This document shows, in pieces, positions 34,165-42,217 of a stretch of 64,000 nt of DNA. A program made the position numbers and the translations under genes. The stretch is from Aureimonas psammosilenae (GTDB taxonomy: Bacteria; Pseudomonadota; Alphaproteobacteria; Rhizobiales; Rhizobiaceae): assembly GCF_009176975.1 (NCBI RefSeq), contig NZ_WEZG01000004.1, forward strand, positions 186,001-250,000, written 5' to 3'. Under the pieces are notes generated by a model, which saw nothing but the letters and a program-made list of their open reading frames with translations, was not told where the DNA came from and ran no database searches. Every line of letters starts with the position of its first letter. Within the stretch, counting starts at the first letter, position 1.

Positions 34165-34527
34165 ATGACCAACGTCCCCACCGGGCCGGCCGGCGAAGCC
34201 ATGTCCGATCCCAGATCCGTTCTCAGCGGATACCACGCGGCGATGTCCGCGCGGATCGCCGTCGATCCCATGCTGGCGATGATCCGCGCGCTTGAGAGTG
34301 AACGCGAGCGCTTCAACGCCTCGGACGACCCGGACGACGAGCGCGCCGGCGGGCAGTACTTCTGGCTCTTCGACCAGCTCAAGCGCCGCACGCCGCCGAT
34401 CTACACCGACGAAGGCGCCATCGCTGCGCTGCAGCTCGCTGCGCGAGAAATGGAGCATTCGACCGGCGGGCTAGAAGAGCCGCTCGTCGCCGCGGCCCTG
34501 GCGTTCATTCGGACGGGGCGGGCCTGA
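34165..34527 (+). CDS. Hypothetical protein divergent from Xre
   Basis: 120 residues. ATG 34165 follows GGAGAAGCAAG. Helical and rather acidic (RIAVDPMLAMIRALESERER, DEGAIAALQLAAREMEHSTG), similar in style to small phage and island proteins of Hyphomicrobiales. The upstream operator shows it is controlled by the Xre regulator. A perfect hairpin terminator lies 40 bases after its stop. No family was recognised. Confidence 0.6.
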   Translation: MTNVPTGPAGEAMSDPRSVLSGYHAAMSARIAVDPMLAMIRALESERERFNASDDPDDERAGGQYFWLFDQLKRRTPPIYTDEGAIAALQLAAREMEHSTGGLEEPLVAAALAFIRTGRA

Positions 34528-34566
34528 CGAACAAGCGCGCGTCGACCGATCGACCGAAAAAAAAGA

Positions 34567-34586
34567 CCCCGAGCGATCGCTCGGGG
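34567..34586. terminator. Bidirectional intrinsic terminator
   Basis: CCCCGAGCGATCGCTCGGGG is a perfect 20-bp inverted repeat with A-run on the left (34557-34564) and T-rich sequence on the right (TTCTTATTT). It can end transcription in both directions: from the gene at 34165 and from the leftward unit that starts at 35610. Confidence 0.85.
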
Positions 34587-34615
34587 CCTTCTTATTTACC
34601 AGAGAGCAGCAGCGA

Positions 34616-34657
34616 TCAAACGCCGACGTCATCTCCGATAGTGCGAAAATTCGTCAT
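34616..34657 (-). CDS. Possible 13-residue peptide
   Basis: ATG 34657 opens the short frame MTNFRTIGDDVGV with stop TGA at 34616-34618. AGAGGAGATGAGC gives a very good ribosome binding site directly before it. It lies 27 bases after the stop of the membrane protein gene and just before the terminator, so it would be the last cistron of that leftward transcript. It may be a real micropeptide, a leader peptide, or chance. Confidence 0.3.
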   Translation of the reverse strand: MTNFRTIGDDVGV

Positions 34658-34683
34658 GCTCATCTCCTCTTCATAGGCCTCAG

Positions 34684-35610
34684 TTAATCGCTTTTATGGT
34701 CACTATCAACCATAATGAGCCTGAGGTCGTAGACATGCTGCCCTGGCTCAATGTCCGTCAGGTTAACGACGACAGCCGCCTCACCGACGCGAACAATCTC
34801 CGAACGGTTAGGTTGCCCCGGTATCTCGACTAAAACGTTGACCTCACGATCTGGAAGGTCGTTGACTAAGCTGACCTGAAGCTTTTGCGCGAACCGTTTG
34901 GCCGAATGGCGATTTGGTTCATGTCGACCCCTCACCCAACAGTGGAACTTATGCTCTACCGTTACGGTGGAATTTGGCTCCACCTGAGTGGGATAGGGTC
35001 CCTTATCGAAGCTATCAGTGAATTCAAAAGGGCCACTCATTTGGATCCCATTGACCCTGATAAAAGCTAGTTTCGAAGGTTCACCATTGTCTGGCGGCGG
35101 AGTTGCGTTGCGGTAAGTAAAATGCGGTTCAAATTCGCACGAAATATCATTGAGATAAGAACGCAAGGTAGCGTTGCTCGTGTGGACTATTCGAAAGCAA
35201 TCACTGGCTTGATCGTAACCAACTATGCGAATTTCCTTCGTAATAGACTCGGTATATAGCTCGAACAATCTACTCATCTGAGCTGTAATATAATCGATAT
35301 GACGACCTTCTTGCCCTCTAAGAAGAGCTCGCGCACGGGAGAGAAAGAAGTCTTGTTCCGGCCTAGCCAGCGAGACGAGCACTGACACGAGACCAAGCAC
35401 AAAAATCAGATACCCACCAATCCAGCCTGCAAAAACCGCGCCTCCAAAGGTTGTTGGGTCTGTCGCAGAGGAGATAAATAACCCAACGCCTAGAGTCATG
35501 AGCCCGCTCACGATAGCTAAGCAGACGACCACCTGTGCACGCCAATCTGTTACCAATACCGCCTTTAGGCTCGTCGCAGCCTGTCCCAAACTTTTGGCCA
35601 GCTCACGCAA
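34684..35610 (-). CDS. Two-helix membrane protein of unknown function, low GC
   Basis: 308 residues. Two adjacent membrane helices near the N-terminus, about 27-48 (VVVCLAIVSGLMTLGVGLFI) and 57-82 (AVFAGWIGGYLIFVLGLVSV), are followed by a soluble region of about 220 residues with no recognised family. It contains FFLSRARALLRGQEGRHIDY after the helices and a beta-rich C-terminal half. The 2TM-plus-soluble-domain layout resembles membrane effectors or sensors of defence islands, but nothing specific is conserved to prove that. Composition is clearly more AT-rich than its surroundings, so it was probably acquired. It reads leftward toward the terminator at 34567. Confidence 0.6.
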   Translation of the reverse strand: MRELAKSLGQAATSLKAVLVTDWRAQVVVCLAIVSGLMTLGVGLFISSATDPTTFGGAVFAGWIGGYLIFVLGLVSVLVSLARPEQDFFLSRARALLRGQEGRHIDYITAQMSRLFELYTESITKEIRIVGYDQASDCFRIVHTSNATLRSYLNDISCEFEPHFTYRNATPPPDNGEPSKLAFIRVNGIQMSGPFEFTDSFDKGPYPTQVEPNSTVTVEHKFHCWVRGRHEPNRHSAKRFAQKLQVSLVNDLPDREVNVLVEIPGQPNRSEIVRVGEAAVVVNLTDIEPGQHVYDLRLIMVDSDHKSD

Positions 35611-36103
35611 AGATTTGTCCTTCAGAGAATCGTTCTAACACAGCGTCACACGCGGAAGACGAACTGTCGAGACAACGGGCTTAGGCTACCAACCGTAGAT
35701 AACTTTCGAAGGTGCGGCCAGAGTAGGTTCAGAACGTGGCATAAATTGAAGACGGCTCACAACGTGAGGCCAGCCCCTTGTGTGGGACCGTCCTGTGGGA
35801 CGCTTCGTCCCGAACCGTTTAAACCGTTGATTTTGTTGGCGCGCCGGTCAGAATATAACTGCGAACACGTATGTCATTGAAATAACAACAGGAAAATGAA
35901 CGCTCGTCTTTGCGGCTTTGATCAGGAAGCAGCGTTTCGTTAGCACTCAGAGACATGGCCAATCAAGAGCGGCCCATCGCGGCTTCGTTATGCCCCTTGC
36001 CGTTCAACGGCCGGAAAGGTTGCGTATGTTTGCCTCCACATGCGTGGACCCGCGACCAGACGCGATCAGCCAATTCCGGCAATCTGTCGGACAGGTCGTC
36101 TGT
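35611..36103. other. About 490 bases without a recognisable gene
   Basis: This stretch separates the accessory region from the catabolic cluster. It has mixed composition and no convincing open frame, tRNA or long inverted repeat. A short inverted repeat GGGACGCTTCGTCCC lies near 35798-35812. The right edge of the integrated element may be here, but no copy of the tRNA-Arg fragment was seen. Confidence 0.4.
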
Positions 36104-36826
36104 CTAGATCCGCAGCGTATACGTCACTCGATCGGTCGGAGTGACCAGAAGGGAAAATGCGATTGGGCCCCCCTTCGCGTCGAAGACGGTCTTCTCGATA
36201 CGGAAGACCGGCTGTAGCGAAGACGTCTTCAGAAGAGCGGCTTCCTCGGCCGAGGGGAAGTCGACGTTCAGGACACGCTCGGCGCTGCGAGGGCCGATAC
36301 CGTAGACATGCTGCAAGGCGGCGTGGAACGAACCGCCCTTCTCGACCGACGCGACGACGCCGCCATAGCGGGGCTTGAGAAAGACCAGGGTTTCGAGCGT
36401 CAGCGGTCGCTCATCGGCCAGGAGAATGCGCCGGATCGAGACGGCGATCTCGTTTCCCCCGCTGGCAAGACGCGCCCGCAGGTCACCGGCGAGGGAGCTC
36501 TCTCGCACATCGACCACCAGATAGCGGTTGGAGATTCCCTGCTCCTGCAGCGTTTCAGTGAAACCGCCGAGCGAAACGAGGGCTTGATTCAGCTTCGGCG
36601 TGCTGACGAGTGTGCCGCGTCCATGCACCTTCTTCAGCACCCCTTCCGCGCAGAGTTCGGCAACGGAGCGGCGCAGCGTGATGCGGCTGACACCGTAGAT
36701 CCGGCAGAGTTCGGGTTCGGCCGGGAGATAGGAGCCCGGCTCGTAGCGGCCGCTCTGCAGGTCGCCGAGAAGGCGCAGCCTCACCTGATCGTAAAGCGGC
36801 GTGCTGTTGTCGTATTCAGAATCCAT
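36104..36826 (-). CDS. GntR-family (HutC/UTRA) transcriptional regulator
   Basis: 240 residues from ATG 36826. A GntR winged helix occupies about 12-75 (PLYDQVRLRLLGDLQSGRYE, LCRIYGVSRITLRRSVAEL) and a UTRA ligand-binding domain follows at about 90-235 (GFTETLQEQGI, RRILLADERPLTLETLVFL). This subfamily includes FrlR-like repressors of Amadori-product operons, which respond to phosphorylated or aminated sugars. It lies 119 bases downstream of the SIS deglycase gene on the same strand. The likely operator is the palindrome TATGACGTCATA upstream of the SIS gene. Confidence 0.85.
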   Translation of the reverse strand: MDSEYDNSTPLYDQVRLRLLGDLQSGRYEPGSYLPAEPELCRIYGVSRITLRRSVAELCAEGVLKKVHGRGTLVSTPKLNQALVSLGGFTETLQEQGISNRYLVVDVRESSLAGDLRARLASGGNEIAVSIRRILLADERPLTLETLVFLKPRYGGVVASVEKGGSFHAALQHVYGIGPRSAERVLNVDFPSAEEAALLKTSSLQPVFRIEKTVFDAKGGPIAFSLLVTPTDRVTYTLRI

Positions 36827-36945
36827 GACCGCCCGCCGAAGCTCCGAGCGGCTCCCGCGAGCGCGGCTCATGCGCAGTTTCGAGCACGAAACCGGCCGGG
36901 ACGGCAAGCCGCTACGGCCGATTCCGCGAGGACAAGAGCCGCTCG

Positions 36946-37944
36946 TCAGTAGCTGATCTTCTTCATGTAGCGGCGCGCTTCCAGCATCGTCTGCTGACGG
37001 ATATCGGCGATGCGATAGGCGAAGCGCCAGAGCGTATCGAAGAAGATCAGCGGCAGGAGATTGCCCTTGAATGCCTCGTCGAGGCCGGAGAGATCGAGGT
37101 CGGCTGCGTCCAGCACCATGATCTTCTCCGGTGAGCCGAACCGGTGGAGAAAGGCGTCGGCCCGCTCGTCCATGCCGCGTGTTTCACTAACACCCTTGAG
37201 GAGGATGAAGGCACGCTTCTCGTCCAGCACCTCGAAGGGGCCGTGGAAGAACTCGTTGGCGTGGATCGCCTGCGAATTGATCCACTGCATCTCCATGAGA
37301 ACGCAGATCGAGAACGAATAGGCCGCGCCATAGGACGGGCCGCTCGCGACCGTATAAACGACATCCTCCCTGGCGAGACGCGGCGCATAGTCGGCGAATT
37401 TCGCCGCGAAGCTTTCATGCGCCCGGTCGATCACCGTCTGAAGATTGCCGAGACTGGCGAGAAGCGGCGCCAGCTTGTCCTCGCCGTCATGGTGCCGCAC
37501 CAGCCCCATGACGATCTGGTAGAGACGCGAATAATTGCTGTCGGCCGCATCGATCGGCACGCCGGTCGTATAGGGCGCCTCGAAGCCCACCGGGAAATCG
37601 ACGGCGCGCGACAGCGGCGATTGCGGATCGACGCTGAGGCCGATCGTGGCGGCGCCCTTGGCCTTCGCATGTTCGGCAGCGCGCAACGTTTCGCGGGTCG
37701 TGCCGGTCATCGAGCATAGGATCACTAGGGACTTCGTGGTGAGAGTGCGAGGATCGCGGCAGACGAACTCCTCGGCGTTCAGACAGTCGGACGGCAGACG
37801 GGAATGCCGGTCGAGCAGGTATTTGCCGGGCTGCATGACGGCGAAGGAGCCACCGCAGGCGACGAAGAAGACGTGATCGATCGGACGTCCAGAAAGCCCT
37901 TCGAGGGCCTTGGCGACATCTGCATTCAGTTCGATAGGGCTCAT
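36946..37944 (-). CDS. SIS-domain deglycase, FrlB-like (fructosamine-6-phosphate)
   Basis: 332 residues; AAAGGAGC precedes ATG 37944. Two SIS domains: the first has CGGSFAVMQPGKYLLD (about 30-45) and CSMTGTTRETLRAAEHAK (about 77-94); the second has VASGPSYGAAYSFSICVLME (about 200-219). The segment HANEFFHGPFEVLDEKRAF (about 228-246) contains the conserved Glu-Phe-Phe-His-Gly of FrlB/FraB deglycases, which split 6-phosphofructosyl-amino acids into glucose-6-phosphate and the free amino acid. The companion kinase starts divergently 127 bases away. The particular amino acid cannot be read from this protein; the neighbouring lysine genes suggest fructoselysine-6-phosphate. Confidence 0.82.
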   Translation of the reverse strand: MSPIELNADVAKALEGLSGRPIDHVFFVACGGSFAVMQPGKYLLDRHSRLPSDCLNAEEFVCRDPRTLTTKSLVILCSMTGTTRETLRAAEHAKAKGAATIGLSVDPQSPLSRAVDFPVGFEAPYTTGVPIDAADSNYSRLYQIVMGLVRHHDGEDKLAPLLASLGNLQTVIDRAHESFAAKFADYAPRLAREDVVYTVASGPSYGAAYSFSICVLMEMQWINSQAIHANEFFHGPFEVLDEKRAFILLKGVSETRGMDERADAFLHRFGSPEKIMVLDAADLDLSGLDEAFKGNLLPLIFFDTLWRFAYRIADIRQQTMLEARRYMKKISY

Positions 37945-37973
37945 GGTCGCTCCTTTCAGGTGATCGTCCTTAT

Positions 37974-37985
37974 TATGACGTCATA
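37974..37985. promoter_or_regulatory. Candidate GntR operator upstream of the SIS gene
   Basis: TATGACGTCATA is a perfect 12-bp palindrome 30 bases upstream of the SIS-gene start, inside an AT-rich stretch (to about 38000, including TGTATATATCA). GntR/HutC regulators bind short palindromes of this kind. The linked GntR gene is the natural candidate. Confidence 0.45.
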
Positions 37986-38042
37986 TGATGTATATATCAA
38001 TGGCGAGATGAAACCGTTTGTTTGACAGCGCAACGCCGCGTG

Positions 38043-38056
38043 TGCGAACGTTCTCA
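38043..38056. promoter_or_regulatory. LacI-type operator at the kinase promoter
   Basis: TGCGAACGTTCTCA has a near-perfect palindromic core (GAACGTTC) with the central CG typical of LacI-family operators. It lies 16 bases upstream of the kinase ATG and downstream of a TTGACA at 38022-38027, so binding would block transcription. The exact reverse complement recurs at 40181-40194 beside the LacI gene itself. Confidence 0.75.
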
Positions 38057-38071
38057 TGAGCGGAGAATGCG

Positions 38072-38920
38072 ATGATGACAAGAGTTCTGGCTGTGGGCGA
38101 CAACGTGGTCGACTGCTATCCGGCGACGAACCAAATGTTTCCCGGCGGAAACTGCCTCAACGTCTCGGTGCTCGCGCGTCGGTTCGGGGCGGAGACGGGC
38201 TACGTCGGCGCCGTCGGGCAGGATGCGGCCGGCGCGGCGATCCGGACGGCCCTCGCGTCCGAGGGGGTCCGCCTCGATCGCCTTCGCGTCCTGCCCGGCA
38301 CCACGGCCTATTGCATCATCGGCCACCGAGCGAACGGCGACCGCGTCTTCCTGAAATTCGACCTTTCCGTTTCGATGTTCGAGCCGGACGAGGCGGATGT
38401 CGCCTTCGCGGCGGGTTTCGACGCCGTGCATATCGGCCAATCGAGCGGTCTCGACGCGCATCTGCCGCGCTTTGCCGGCGTCTCGCGCCTGTCATACGAC
38501 TTCTCCATTCGCCGGGAGGCCGAGCATCGCCGTGCGATCGCGCCGCTCTGCTTCCTGGCATCGATCTCGGCGGGCGACCTTTCGCGGGACGAAGCCGACG
38601 CCCTGATGCGCGAAACGCTGGCGGCCGGGGCGAAATGGTGTCTCGTCACGCGCGGCGAGGAAGGCGCGCTTCTTGGGGCCGGCACGCATCGCTACGAGAC
38701 CGCCGCCCATCCCGTCGAAGTCGTGGATACGCTCGGCGCCGGGGATACGTTCGTCGCCCGAACGCTGGTTGGCCTCCTGCGCAAGGAAGACCCGGCCGAA
38801 CTCATGCGCGCGGCGGCCCGCGCGGCGGCCGAGACCTGTACGCGCGTCGGGGCGATCGGCCATGCGAGCGCAATGGCGGTCGATGCCAGGGACATTCCCG
38901 CCCTTGCCAAGGCCTGCTGA
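38072..38920 (+). CDS. PfkB-family sugar kinase, FrlD-like
   Basis: 282 residues; GGAG at 38062-38065 precedes ATG 38072. Ribokinase-fold signatures: GGNCLNVSVLARRFGAETGY near 25-44, and the C-terminal anion-hole motif DTLGAGDTFVARTL at about 224-237, where the Asp of GAGD is the catalytic base. FrlD kinases of similar size phosphorylate O6 of fructosyl-amino acids to feed the FrlB deglycase. Its divergent pairing with the SIS deglycase and the transporter nearby makes this role likely. The substrate is inferred from context. It is under a LacI-type operator. Confidence 0.82.
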   Translation: MMTRVLAVGDNVVDCYPATNQMFPGGNCLNVSVLARRFGAETGYVGAVGQDAAGAAIRTALASEGVRLDRLRVLPGTTAYCIIGHRANGDRVFLKFDLSVSMFEPDEADVAFAAGFDAVHIGQSSGLDAHLPRFAGVSRLSYDFSIRREAEHRRAIAPLCFLASISAGDLSRDEADALMRETLAAGAKWCLVTRGEEGALLGAGTHRYETAAHPVEVVDTLGAGDTFVARTLVGLLRKEDPAELMRAAARAAAETCTRVGAIGHASAMAVDARDIPALAKAC

Positions 38921-38929
38921 AGCGCCGGC

Positions 38930-40033
38930 TCAGACGGCTTCGGCGAGTTCCCGAACCGAATTGCGCAGGCTCAGACGCGCCGGCAGTACGAGGTGCTGCG
39001 GTGGACCGCTTTCGCCACCGATCCGGGCCAGCACGAGCCGCGCCGCCGCGCGGCCCATCTCGTTCAGCGGCTGCTCGATTGCCGTGATACCCGGGCGTAC
39101 GAAACGCATCCAGTCAAGATCGTCGAAGCAGGCGAGCGAGATGTCGCCCGGAATGTCGAGCCGAAGCGCGCTGACGGCATCCATCACGCCAGCCGACATC
39201 AGCCCATCGGCGGTGAAGAGCGCCGTCGGAGCCGGTCGGCCGGAGAGGAGATCGATCGTCTCCTCCTTGGCCGCAACCGCCGAATAGGAACCGACGCGCC
39301 GGACAAGGGCCGGATCGACCGGCAATCCGGCCTCCCGATGCGCCTGGAGATAGCCGAGAAGGCGCTGCCAGCTCGGATAGAGCGAGACCGGCGGCGTCGC
39401 CGAGAAGGACGTTCGATCGAGGAACGAGCGCACATCGCCGACATCCGAACGCTCGAGTTCCGCGATCATCGCGATTCGTCGGTGGCCGGCACGGATGAGA
39501 TGGGCGACGCAGTTGCGCGCCGCATTCGTGCTGTCAACCGTGACGGCGTCGGCGGCAAGTTCCTGCACGACGCGATCGATCTGCACGACGGGGCAGCCGG
39601 ACGCGATCACGCTTTCGAGATAGCGGGCGCTGGCAAGATCGGACGGCGTGACGATCAGTCCGTCGACCTGCTTCTCCACCAGGAGTTCCACCGCCTCGCG
39701 CTCGCGCTGGAAAATCTCGTCGCTATTTGTGACGACGAGGCCGAAGCCCTTGGAGCGCGCCACATCCGCGATACCTCGAAGAATGCTGGCATAGAACGGG
39801 CTTTCCACATCGCCCGCGACGACGCCGATCGTCTGCGTCTGCCCGGTGATGAGCCCGCGCGCCAGGGCGTTCGGCCGGTAGCCGAGGCTTTCGGCGGCGG
39901 CCCGCACCTTCTCGCGGATGTCCTGGCTGGCATAGCCGTAGCCGCCGAGGACGCGGCCCGCCGTGGCAGTGCTGACGCCCGCCAGGCGCGCGACCTCGAT
40001 GATGGTGGTTTTCTTGGCGCGCTTTTCGGCCAT
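38930..40033 (-). CDS. LacI-family transcriptional regulator
   Basis: 367 residues from ATG 40033. The LacI headpiece is complete (TTIIEVARLAGVSTATAGRV, then AAAESLGYRPNALARGL, about 8-60), followed by a periplasmic-binding-protein-like effector domain (TIGVVAGDVESPFYASILRG to the end). It converges on the kinase gene and is divergent from the ABC importer. The exactly matching 14-bp operators at 38043-38056 and 40181-40194 imply it controls both the kinase and the importer, and perhaps itself. The effector is unknown, possibly a fructosamine or its phosphate. Confidence 0.9.
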   Translation of the reverse strand: MAEKRAKKTTIIEVARLAGVSTATAGRVLGGYGYASQDIREKVRAAAESLGYRPNALARGLITGQTQTIGVVAGDVESPFYASILRGIADVARSKGFGLVVTNSDEIFQREREAVELLVEKQVDGLIVTPSDLASARYLESVIASGCPVVQIDRVVQELAADAVTVDSTNAARNCVAHLIRAGHRRIAMIAELERSDVGDVRSFLDRTSFSATPPVSLYPSWQRLLGYLQAHREAGLPVDPALVRRVGSYSAVAAKEETIDLLSGRPAPTALFTADGLMSAGVMDAVSALRLDIPGDISLACFDDLDWMRFVRPGITAIEQPLNEMGRAAARLVLARIGGESGPPQHLVLPARLSLRNSVRELAEAV

Positions 40034-40148
40034 GCCCGTCTTTCCCGGCGGCAGAAACCGCCCTTCTCTTCCGTTTGGTGGCAAAGCTTCGGCCGCTTCG
40101 CAACCGACATCGGCAGCCTCTCAGCAAACTCCGTTTCGCCAGAAGGGC

Positions 40149-40194
40149 TTGACGGGTGCCGCATTTCGTTGAACATATCCTGAGAACGTTCGCA
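40149..40194 (+). promoter_or_regulatory. Promoter with LacI operator for the importer operon
   Basis: TTGACG (40149-40154), a 17-base spacer and AACATA (40172-40177) form a plausible sigma-70 promoter. TGAGAACGTTCGCA (40181-40194) follows immediately, at the expected transcript start, and is the exact reverse complement of the operator before the kinase gene. This is the standard layout for LacI-type repression. The first importer gene starts about 100 bases downstream. Confidence 0.7.
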
Positions 40195-40292
40195 CAGTCC
40201 ATCGTAAACGCGGCCGCATAGGCCCCGCACCGGTGACTGGTCCCCGTTGGCCTCGCGAGCGTCGCCTTCCATCACCCATGCCGGAGACAAGG

Positions 40293-41174
40293 ATGAAGAC
40301 GTTCGCATCAGCCCTCAAACCCAGTCTCGCGCTCTCGGCGGCTGTGATCGGCCTGCTGGCCGGCGCTGCCCTCGCCAATGCCGCGGAGGTCGTCCCCGCC
40401 CTTCACGACGCGCTGCCGGAAGCCTATCGCGCCAACGGCATCAAGATCGCGGCTTTCAACGACTGGCCGCCGGACGAGTTCATGGAGAACGGCGAGTTGA
40501 AGGGCTGGAGCATCGACATGGCGAAAGCCATGTCCGAGCGGCTCGGCGTGCCCTTCCATTTCACCGGAACGAGCTTCGACGCGATCATTCCAGGCCTCGT
40601 CGCCAAGCGCTTCGATGTCGGCTTCTCGTCCTTCGGCGTCACGCCCGAGCGCCTGGATTCGCTCGATTTCGTACCCCAGCGCATGGAAGGCACCGCCTAT
40701 GCCTTCCCCTCGTCCAAGTCCTACGAGATCGATTCCGAGGACGATCTCTGCGGCCATAGCGTCGCGGTGATGACCGGCGCCTGGGACTATCAGTACCTCC
40801 TCAAGGTCAGCAAGGCGACCTGCACCGATGCCGGCAAGCCGGCGATCGACCTCCAGCAGTTCACCAGCCAGAACGCCGCCGAACTCGCCGTCTCTTCGGG
40901 CCGCGTCGAGATGGTGGGCGCGGGCTCCGCCAAGCTCATGTACCTCGCCAAGCAGACCGGTAAGTTCAAGGTCTCGACCCTCATCAGCAACCCGGTGCAG
41001 AACGGCATCGGGTTGCGCAGCGGCGATCCGCTGGGTCCCGTCCTGCGTGATACGCTGCAAGCGATGATCGACGACGGCTCCTACAAGGAGATCCTCGACA
41101 AATGGGGCGTCGGCGGCGGCGGGCTCCTGACGAAGGCGGTCTTGGTCACCAAGGCGGACCCCGATCCGAAATAA
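40293..41174 (+). CDS. Amino-acid-type ABC transporter solute-binding protein
   Basis: 293 residues from ATG 40293 (GGAG 7 bases upstream). A signal peptide, MKTFASALKPSLALSAAVIG then LLAGAALANA, with cleavage near residue 28, sends it to the periplasm. The body matches family 3 binding proteins for polar amino acids (IKIAAFNDWPPDEFMENGEL, KGWSIDMAKAMSERLGVPFH, DVGFSSFGVTPERLDSLDFV). Family 3 transporters of this group carry amino-acid conjugates such as opines and fructosyl amino acids. First gene of the importer operon; the permease follows after about 100 bases. Confidence 0.9.
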   Translation: MKTFASALKPSLALSAAVIGLLAGAALANAAEVVPALHDALPEAYRANGIKIAAFNDWPPDEFMENGELKGWSIDMAKAMSERLGVPFHFTGTSFDAIIPGLVAKRFDVGFSSFGVTPERLDSLDFVPQRMEGTAYAFPSSKSYEIDSEDDLCGHSVAVMTGAWDYQYLLKVSKATCTDAGKPAIDLQQFTSQNAAELAVSSGRVEMVGAGSAKLMYLAKQTGKFKVSTLISNPVQNGIGLRSGDPLGPVLRDTLQAMIDDGSYKEILDKWGVGGGGLLTKAVLVTKADPDPK

Positions 41175-41278
41175 CCGTTCGGACCGAGAGCGACGGTTCC
41201 GCCCCTCCGGCGGAACCGTTCCATCCACCGTCCCGCGACGACGCCCATGCGACATTCCTCCGACTTGCGACGGGAGCC

Positions 41279-42217
41279 ATGACGACACCCTCCCCCCAAC
41301 AAACGCCCGGGCGGCCCGACGCCGCGCTGAAGCCGATCCCGCGCAGCCATCCCTCCTGGTGGATCGGCAGCGCCGTCCTCATTCTCGGCCTCGGCATGTT
41401 CGTCGCGGCGCTGATCGGCAACGAGAACCTGCAATGGGGTGTCGTTGGCCGCTATCTCTTCGATGCCGAGATCATCGCCGGCCTTGGCCGAACCCTGCTG
41501 CTCACCGCGCTCGCCATGGTGATCGGCCTCGCCATCGGCATCGTGCTCGCCGTGATGCGCCTTTCGGCGAACCCGGTCTTCAACAGCTTCGCCTGGGGCT
41601 GGATCTGGTTCTTCCGGGGCGTGCCGCCGCTCGTCCAACTGATCTTCTGGTATAATCTGGCGCTGCTCTTCCCGACGATCGGGATCGGCCTTCCCTTCGG
41701 CCCGCAGCTCGTCACCTGGGATACGAACAGCCTGATCACGCCGTTCAGCGCCGCGATCCTCGGTCTCTCGCTCACCGAAAGCGCCTATGCCGCCGAGATG
41801 ATCCGCGCCGGCATCCAGGCCGTCAGCCACGGCCAATCGGAGGCCGCCGCCTCGCTCGGCATGACGGGGGCTCAGACGCTGCGCCGCATCGTCCTGCCTC
41901 AGGCGCTGCGGATCGTCATTCCGCCGATCGGCAACGACACGATCTCGATGCTGAAATTCACCTCTCTGGTTAGCGTGCTCGCCCTGCCGGACCTCCTTTA
42001 TTCGGCGCAGATGATCTATTCGCGCACTTACCAGACCATCCCGCTGCTCCTCGTCGCGACCTTCTGGTACTTGACACTTTCCACCATCCTCACCGTGATC
42101 GAGCATCGGATCGAGAAGCATCTCGCAGCCGACCGGCAGGCCAAGGCGGCACGGCCGCGGATCGCTTGGGCCAAACGCATGTTGCTCGGCAGCCGCCGCA
42201 TTGAGGGAGCCGCGTGA
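41279..42217 (+). CDS. Amino-acid-type ABC transporter permease
   Basis: 312 residues from ATG 41279 (CGGGAG upstream). Helices at about 25-45, 62-95, 105-130 and beyond belong to the HisM/GlnP-type permeases; the cytoplasmic EAA loop is [20 protein letters not shown] then LPQALRI (about 188-214), which contacts the ATPase. It is fused in frame to no second permease, so the channel is probably a homodimer. The stop overlaps the ATG of the ATPase gene by one base, so the two are translated together. Confidence 0.9.
   Translation: MTTPSPQQTPGRPDAALKPIPRSHPSWWIGSAVLILGLGMFVAALIGNENLQWGVVGRYLFDAEIIAGLGRTLLLTALAMVIGLAIGIVLAVMRLSANPVFNSFAWGWIWFFRGVPPLVQLIFWYNLALLFPTIGIGLPFGPQLVTWDTNSLITPFSAAILGLSLTESAYAAEMIRAGIQAVSHGQSEAAASLGMTGAQTLRRIVLPQALRIVIPPIGNDTISMLKFTSLVSVLALPDLLYSAQMIYSRTYQTIPLLLVATFWYLTLSTILTVIEHRIEKHLAADRQAKAARPRIAWAKRMLLGSRRIEGAA

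Noticed and set aside
35611-36103. Second copy of the att sequence marking the right end of the element
   Set aside because: A short TGGCGCGCC similarity near 35840 was considered, but it does not continue into the T-arm sequence of the tRNA-Arg fragment.
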